Below are positions 59,957 through 64,000 of a DNA stretch of 64,000 nucleotides, piece by piece. Both the position numbers and the translations under genes were made by a program. This DNA comes from Streptomyces tanashiensis. Its GTDB lineage: Bacteria > Actinomycetota > Actinomycetes > Streptomycetales > Streptomycetaceae. The notes beneath the pieces were generated by a model, which saw only the letters and a list, made by a program, of their open reading frames with translations, made no database searches and was not told the origin of the DNA. The DNA lies in assembly GCF_014648895.1 (NCBI RefSeq), contig NZ_BMRZ01000015.1, positions 62,001 to 126,000 on the forward strand, read 5' to 3'. Each line of letters starts with the position of its first letter. Position 1 is the stretch's first letter.

Positions 59957-61003
59957 ATGCGTTCCGGGAACGGACGACACCGTCGCCCCCGTCAGGCCCC
60001 CGCCATCGTCGTCGCCGCGGGCGTGACCGGATCCGCCATGGCGCTGCCCTTGCTCGCCACCGGGTCCGCGTCCGCCGCCGACGCCGCCACGTGGGACCGC
60101 GTCGCCGAGTGCGAGTCCGGCGGCCAGTGGAGCGCCAACTTCGGCAACGGGATGTACGGCGGCCTCCAGTTCACCCAGGACAGCTGGGAGCGGAACGGTG
60201 GCCTCGCGTACGCGCCCAGCCCCGACCTGGCCAGCCGCGCCCAGCAGATCGCGGTGGCCGAGAAGGCCCTTGCCAAGGGCAGCAACGAGTGGGCCACGTG
60301 CGCGCCGATCGCCGGCCTGAAGAACGACGGCAAGGCCACCGGCGTGAACCCCGGTCCGACCGCCGTGCCGACGACCCCCACGGGGCCCCGCCCCGAGTCC
60401 GACCGCACCGCGGGCGTGCCGACCGCCCCCGCGAGCTCCACGGGGACGCCGGAGCGGTCCGCCACGTCGGCGGCCCCCGTGACGCCGGCCACGCCGAGCG
60501 CTCCCGGGAGCTCCGCCGCCACGGCCGTGCCGACCGTGCCGGGCGCGCCCACCACTCCGGCGGCCCCGGTCACGCCCGACACGTCCGCTACGCCCGGTAC
60601 GCCGGTTTCGCCCGATGTGCCGAAGGATGACGTGTCGTCGGCCACGCCCGGCACCGGCAAGCACCGGGGCGAGGCCGCCCCGGAGGAGTCGGGCACAACG
60701 GACAGTTCGGCCGAATCGGGCCGCCACGCGTCCGGTGCGGGCAAGCCCGCGGAGAAGGTCGACGCCGAGCCGGTGACGGACAAGGCGAAGAATTCGGACG
60801 TAACGGACGGTCAGGGCACTTCGGGCGAGTACACCGTGCGGCCGGGTGACAGCCTGTCCGACATTGCGCAGGAGAACGAACTCCCCGGAGGGTGGACCGC
60901 CCTCTATGACGCCAACCGGCAGACGGTGGGCACCGACCCGGACCTCATCCTGCCTGGTCAGAGCCTTGACCTGACGGCGGGTTCGACGGCGGCGGAAGGT
61001 TAG
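59957..61003 (+). CDS. Resuscitation-promoting factor, RPF domain plus LysM (RpfC-like)
   Basis: A 348-residue secreted cell-wall hydrolase. The signal peptide (about 1-36) is followed by an RPF transglycosylase-like domain (about 40-115, WDRVAECESGGQWSANFGNGMYGGLQF) with catalytic Glu in AECESGG. A Pro/Thr/Ala-rich stalk (about 125-270) leads to a C-terminal LysM (about 295-342, GEYTVRPGDSLSDIAQENEL) for peptidoglycan binding. It should cut peptidoglycan during germination and growth. ATG 59957 is set by the signal peptide; unlike its neighbour at 61439 it has no riboswitch. Confidence 0.92.
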   Translation: MRSGNGRHRRPRQAPAIVVAAGVTGSAMALPLLATGSASAADAATWDRVAECESGGQWSANFGNGMYGGLQFTQDSWERNGGLAYAPSPDLASRAQQIAVAEKALAKGSNEWATCAPIAGLKNDGKATGVNPGPTAVPTTPTGPRPESDRTAGVPTAPASSTGTPERSATSAAPVTPATPSAPGSSAATAVPTVPGAPTTPAAPVTPDTSATPGTPVSPDVPKDDVSSATPGTGKHRGEAAPEESGTTDSSAESGRHASGAGKPAEKVDAEPVTDKAKNSDVTDGQGTSGEYTVRPGDSLSDIAQENELPGGWTALYDANRQTVGTDPDLILPGQSLDLTAGSTAAEG

Positions 61004-61160
61004 TTCGCGGGCTTATGTCCGGTTCTGGGCAAGTGAGACATGGGTCTCTTCGCCCCAACTGGCGTGTCACGTCCGCAAACTTTGCTCCCGTCACCTCTCA
61101 CCTGCGCAAACACCGCCCACCGGAGGGCAAGCAGGGGCGAAATTTCCGCAATGAGCCTCT

Positions 61161-61190
61161 TTGAACTTCCGGTGGGTCTGTGTCTACGGT
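61161..61190 (+). promoter_or_regulatory. rpfA promoter (HrdB-like)
   Basis: TTGAAC (61161-61166) and TACGGT (61185-61190) with an 18-base spacer. The predicted start near 61197 lies just before the riboswitch P1 stem. Confidence 0.65.
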
Positions 61191-61221
61191 CGTGACCGCT
61201 CGCCACCGCGGGCCCCGTCGA

Positions 61222-61424
61222 CCGAAACGCCGAATCCTGCCGTCGGCCGATGGGAACAGTCGTCGCGCAAGCGCCGAAGGCAGGAGTGGGGGACCCAAGG
61301 TAAGTGCCGGTCCCGGCCGTTGAGACAGACGGCCGACGATCGGCTTGGGGTGAAGCCGCGTGCAAGGACACGCGGCCGGGCAACTTTCCGGCCCGAACCC
61401 GACAGCTCACCTCACAGGCGTCGG
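61222..61424 (+). ncRNA. c-di-AMP riboswitch (ydaO/yuaA class)
   Basis: Conserved blocks in order: CGCCGAATCCTGCCG, GGAGTGGGGGACCCAAGGT, CGGCTTGGGGTGAAG, a variable hairpin CCGCGTGC/ACGCGG, and CCGAACCCGACAGCTCACCT. P1 forms from CCG-aa-ACGCC (61222-61231) and GGCGT-CGG (61417-61424). Rpf genes in streptomycetes are known hosts of this class. The 3' P1 arm ends just before the ribosome site, so ligand binding can affect translation or transcript completion. Confidence 0.9.
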
Positions 61425-61429
61425 TGAGG
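61410..61429 (+). promoter_or_regulatory. Possible anti-Shine-Dalgarno hairpin of the rpfA riboswitch
   Basis: CCTCAC (61410-61415) can pair with GTGAGG (61424-61429), covering part of the ribosome site GAGGAG (61426-61431). It uses the 3' P1 arm as its loop, so the two folds exclude each other. Confidence 0.5.
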
Positions 61430-61438
61430 AGAATCCCC

Positions 61439-62167
61439 ATGCTGTTTTCCGCCAAGGGCAAACACCGTCGTCCCTCCAAGGCCACCCAGGTCGCCACGCT
61501 CGTCGGCGTCACCGGTGTCGCCGTCGCCGCCCCGCTGCTGACCGCGGGCACCGCCTCGGCCGCCACCACCGCCGAGTGGGACACCGTCGCGGCCTGCGAG
61601 TCGGGCGGCAACTGGTCCATCAACACGGGCAACGGCTACTACGGCGGCCTGCAGTTCTCGGCCTCCACCTGGGCCGCGTACGGCGGCACCGCCTACGCCG
61701 CGACCGCCGACCAGGCGTCGAAGTCCCAGCAGATCCTCATCGCCGAGAAGGTCCTCGCGGGCCAGGGCAAGGGTGCCTGGCCGAGCTGCGGCGTCGGCCT
61801 CTCCGGTGCCGCCTACGACGGCGGCGCCGCCGAGAGCGCCCCGAAGCAGAGCGCGCCCCAGCAGGCCGCCCCGAAGCAGCGCGAGGCCGAGCAGCCGACC
61901 ACCCGCAGCCAGCAGCGCCAGGCCCCGAAGCAGGCCACGCAGCAGCAGGCCGCGCCGAAGGCCGCCAAGAAGACCGTCACCACGCCGACCGGCAAGAAGG
62001 TCAAGAAGGGTGACGGCGAGTACAAGGTCGTCGCCGGCGACACCCTCTCCAAGATCGCCCAGGCGCACGGCGTCAAGGGCGGCTGGGCCGAGCTCTTCGA
62101 GCTGAACAAGGACGTCGTCGAGAACGCCGACCTCATCTACCCGGGTCAGCAGCTCCACCTGAAGTGA
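61439..62167 (+). CDS. rpfA: Resuscitation-promoting factor RpfA, RPF domain plus LysM
   Basis: A 242-residue secreted peptidoglycan-cleaving enzyme. The signal peptide (about 1-42) precedes an RPF domain (about 43-118, WDTVAACESGGNWSINTGNGYYGGLQF) with catalytic Glu in AACESGG. A Gln/Pro/Ala/Lys linker leads to a LysM domain (about 192-241, GEYKVVAGDTLSKIAQAHGV). Expression is under the c-di-AMP riboswitch directly upstream, linking wall remodelling in germination or osmotic stress to that second messenger. ATG 61439 follows GAGGAG. Confidence 0.95.
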   Translation: MLFSAKGKHRRPSKATQVATLVGVTGVAVAAPLLTAGTASAATTAEWDTVAACESGGNWSINTGNGYYGGLQFSASTWAAYGGTAYAATADQASKSQQILIAEKVLAGQGKGAWPSCGVGLSGAAYDGGAAESAPKQSAPQQAAPKQREAEQPTTRSQQRQAPKQATQQQAAPKAAKKTVTTPTGKKVKKGDGEYKVVAGDTLSKIAQAHGVKGGWAELFELNKDVVENADLIYPGQQLHLK

Positions 62168-62229
62168 GCCCGGCGGCTCGCGTGAGTCCGGCGGCTCACG
62201 CGGCCCCGACGACCCTCCCGCGGTGACCA

Positions 62230-62272
62230 CCCCGGTCCGGCGTGCCCTTCCCCCGTGCGCGCCGGACCGGGG
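62230..62272 (+). terminator. Terminator after rpfA
   Basis: CCCCGGTCCGGCG (62230-62242) pairs perfectly with CGCCGGACCGGGG (62260-62272) around a 17-base loop and is followed by TTT. Confidence 0.82.
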
Positions 62273-62306
62273 TTTCCCCGTTCCGGCGAGGAGCGTTTCG
62301 CCGCGG

Positions 62307-62330
62307 ATCTACGGTTACCACCCAGTAGAT
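62307..62330. promoter_or_regulatory. Inverted repeat upstream of eno
   Basis: ATCTAC (62307-62312) and GTAGAT (62325-62330), 12 bases apart, lie about 90 bases before the likely eno -10. Candidate operator; regulator unknown. Confidence 0.35.
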
Positions 62331-62460
62331 ACGGGGTCCTTCGTCCCGGGATGCGTGCCCTTGGGTCCTTTTTCGTCCCAGGGGGCGGGCGCACGGCGGG
62401 CCGGACCCCCCGGGCCGGTTAGGCTCTTGTCGCAAGGCCAAGCGACCCTGCACCGACCTT

Positions 62461-62484
62461 GCGTCACATCCAGCGTCACATCCC
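62461..62484. repeat. 11-bp direct repeat in the eno leader
   Basis: GCGTCACATCC occurs twice (62461-62471 and 62473-62483), one base apart, ending three bases before AAGGAG (62487-62492). Confidence 0.7.
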
Positions 62485-62498
62485 AGAAGGAGATGCTC

Positions 62499-63779
62499 GT
62501 GCCGTCCATCGACGTCGTCGTAGCCCGGGAAATCCTGGACTCCCGAGGCAACCCCACGGTCGAGGTCGAGGTCGGCCTCGACGACGGCAGCACCGGCCGT
62601 GCTGCTGTTCCGTCCGGCGCCTCCACCGGTGCGTTCGAGGCCATCGAGCTTCGCGACGGTGACCCCAACCGCTACCAGGGCAAGGGTGTCGAGAAGGCCG
62701 TCCTCGCCGTCATCGAGCAGATCGGCCCGGAGCTCGTCGGCTACGACGCCACCGAGCAGCGCCTGATCGACCAGGCGATGTTCGACCTGGACGCCACGGA
62801 GAACAAGGGCTCGCTCGGCGCCAACGCCATCCTCGGCGTCTCCCTCGCCGTCGCGCACGCCGCCTCCGAGGCCAGCGACCTCCCCCTCTTCCGCTACCTC
62901 GGCGGCCCGAACGCGCACCTGCTGCCCGTTCCGATGATGAACATCCTCAACGGTGGGTCGCACGCCGACTCCAACGTGGACATCCAGGAGTTCATGATCG
63001 CCCCGATCGGCGCGGAGTCCTTCTCCGAGGCCCTCCGCTGGGGTGCCGAGATCTACCACACGCTCAAGGGCGTGCTGAAGCGCAAGGGCCTCTCCACCGG
63101 CCTCGGCGACGAGGGCGGCTTCGCCCCGAACCTGGAGTCGAACCGCGCCGCCCTCGACCTCATCGTCGAGGCCATCAAGGAGGCCGGCTACACCCCGGGC
63201 AGCGACGTCGCGCTCGCGCTCGACGTCGCCGCGTCCGAGTTCTACAAGGACGGCAAGTACGAGTTCGAGGGCAAGTCCCGCTCGGCCGCCGAGATGACCG
63301 AGTACTACGAGGAGCTCGTCTCCGCGTACCCGATGGTCTCCATCGAGGACCCGCTGTTCGAGGACGACTGGGCCGGCTGGAAGGTCCTCACCGACAAGCT
63401 GGGCGCCAAGGTCCAGATCGTCGGCGACGACCTCTTCGTCACCAACCCGGAGCGCCTGGCCCGCGGCATCGAGGAGGGCACCGCGAACGCCCTCCTGGTC
63501 AAGGTCAACCAGATCGGCTCGCTGACCGAGACCCTCGACGCCGTCGAGCTCGCCCAGCGCAACGGCTTCAAGTGCATGATGTCCCACCGCTCCGGCGAGA
63601 CCGAGGACGTCACCATCGCCGACCTCGCGGTCGCCGTGAACTGCGGTCAGATCAAGACCGGCGCCCCGGCCCGCTCGGACCGCGTCGCCAAGTACAACCA
63701 GCTCCTGCGCATCGAGGAGATCCTCGACGACGCCGCGGTCTACGCCGGCCGCAGCGCCTTCCCGCGCTTCAAGGGCTGA
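62499..63779 (+). CDS. eno: Enolase
   Basis: Converts 2-phosphoglycerate to phosphoenolpyruvate in glycolysis; the product feeds ppc at the other end of this window. The 426-residue protein is complete, with VPSGASTGAFEA, GGSHADSNVDIQEF, GDEGGFAPN (catalytic Glu), ALDVAASEF and SIEDPLFEDDW for Mg, GDDLFVTN, the catalytic Lys in ALLVKVNQIG, and MMSHRSGETED. GTG 62499 is chosen because AAGGAG (62487-62492) is 6 bases upstream; ATG 62493 is too close to that site. It precedes divIC with a hairpin between. Confidence 0.98.
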   Translation: MPSIDVVVAREILDSRGNPTVEVEVGLDDGSTGRAAVPSGASTGAFEAIELRDGDPNRYQGKGVEKAVLAVIEQIGPELVGYDATEQRLIDQAMFDLDATENKGSLGANAILGVSLAVAHAASEASDLPLFRYLGGPNAHLLPVPMMNILNGGSHADSNVDIQEFMIAPIGAESFSEALRWGAEIYHTLKGVLKRKGLSTGLGDEGGFAPNLESNRAALDLIVEAIKEAGYTPGSDVALALDVAASEFYKDGKYEFEGKSRSAAEMTEYYEELVSAYPMVSIEDPLFEDDWAGWKVLTDKLGAKVQIVGDDLFVTNPERLARGIEEGTANALLVKVNQIGSLTETLDAVELAQRNGFKCMMSHRSGETEDVTIADLAVAVNCGQIKTGAPARSDRVAKYNQLLRIEEILDDAAVYAGRSAFPRFKG

Positions 63780-63804
63780 GCTTCTCGCTGAAGCAGCCTC
63801 CGTA

Positions 63805-63841
63805 CGTCCCCGCACTCGGTCCCGTACCGTGTGCGGGGACG
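63805..63841 (+). terminator. Hairpin between eno and divIC
   Basis: CGTCCCCGCAC (63805-63815) pairs with GTGCGGGGACG (63831-63841), with an inner CGGT/ACCG stem. It may end eno transcription or reduce read-through into divIC. Confidence 0.7.
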
Positions 63842-63869
63842 TCCGCGTGAACAGGGGAGGCGACACGAC

Positions 63870-64000
63870 ATGGCCGCGAAGGACCGGGACCGGTTCTCCA
63901 CCGCGACCCGGATCAGACTGCTCGGCGAGCAGACCGCCGCCCGTGTCTACCGCTCCCAGACCCGCCGCCAGGCCCGCCGCTCCCGGCTCACCGGCCGCGC
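63870..64000 (+). CDS. divIC: Septum formation initiator (DivIC/FtsB family), N-terminal part
   Basis: Only 43 codons are present before the window ends. The start AAKDRDRFSTATRIRLLGEQTAARVYRSQTRRQARRSRLTG is the basic cytosolic N-terminus of streptomycete DivIC; the membrane helix and coiled coil lie beyond the edge. DivIC works with FtsL and DivIB/FtsQ at the division septum. ATG 63870 has GGGGAGG (63854-63860) 9 bases upstream. Enolase next to divIC is a conserved actinobacterial order, which supports the call. Confidence 0.82.
   Translation, partial: MAAKDRDRFSTATRIRLLGEQTAARVYRSQTRRQARRSRLTGR

Larger units (their letters stand above)
61004..61438. other. Long rpfA leader region
   Basis: 435 bases without a gene. 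It holds a promoter at 61161-61190, the c-di-AMP riboswitch at 61222-61424 and the rpfA ribosome site. The first 150 bases show no clear hairpin after the RpfC-like gene. Confidence 0.7.
62168..62498. other. Gene-free eno leader region
   Basis: 331 bases. It holds the rpfA terminator (62230-62272), an inverted repeat (62307-62330), a -10-like TAGGCT (62420-62425), and an 11-base direct repeat just before the eno ribosome site. Confidence 0.6.

Overview
The window is about 72% GC chromosome from a Streptomyces-type actinomycete. Evidence: strong third-position G/C in every gene, frequent GTG (and one TTG) starts, a LAETG sortase substrate, XRE/DUF397 genes, an ArsR-linked MFS transporter, and the gene order P450 - two Rpf proteins - eno - divIC at the right end. 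That order, and desaturase - ppc - pth - rplY - prs - glmU - tRNA-Gln at the left end, parallel what I recall of the S. coelicolor core region. Most of the window therefore looks like core chromosome and not an island; I see no IS element, prophage or CRISPR array. All names come from reading motifs, since no search was possible.

Layout. 1-9006: divergent desaturase (cut by the left edge) and ppc, a cell-wall-anchored repeat protein, then a minus-strand run glmU, prs, rplY, pth and a tRNA-Gln. 9258-15548: an orphan sensor kinase, then a dense toxin/immunity-like cluster (YwqJ-type deaminase plus SUKH-3; WHH nuclease fused to SUKH-1; YrhB-like, proline-rich, deaminase-like and SUKH-4 regions in one chain). 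15665-25288: coiled-coil protein, GNAT, VOC, ArsR/MFS pair, a broken PEP-mutase remnant, a drug exporter and an ABC transporter. 25452-33979: orphan Phd antitoxin, mfd, secreted SGNH hydrolase, a TetR-controlled divergent pair, a secreted HNH lipoprotein and an acetyltransferase. 34059-42475: lipoproteins, an M/half-S DNA methylase-like fusion, a Ser/Thr kinase, an ECF sigma factor with a coupled membrane protein. 42697-55191: helR behind a rifamycin-associated element, VOC, HTH protein, ricin-B lectin, an XRE/DUF397 pair, a PadR/HAAS pair, and a YfhO plus GT2 glycosylation pair. 55272-64000: SurA-like lipoprotein, mazG, globin-reductase diverging from a P450, rpfC-like, c-di-AMP riboswitch plus rpfA, eno, and the start of divIC.

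Functional themes are central carbon metabolism (ppc, eno), nucleotide and cell-wall precursor supply (prs, glmU), translation quality (pth, rplY, tRNA-Gln), transcription-coupled repair and RNA polymerase rescue (mfd, helR), and spore/cell-wall remodelling (Rpf proteins, P450). The least ordinary stretch is 10576-15548, where three predicted nucleic-acid-attacking domains each sit beside or inside the same chain as a SUKH immunity domain, with no secretion signal visible.
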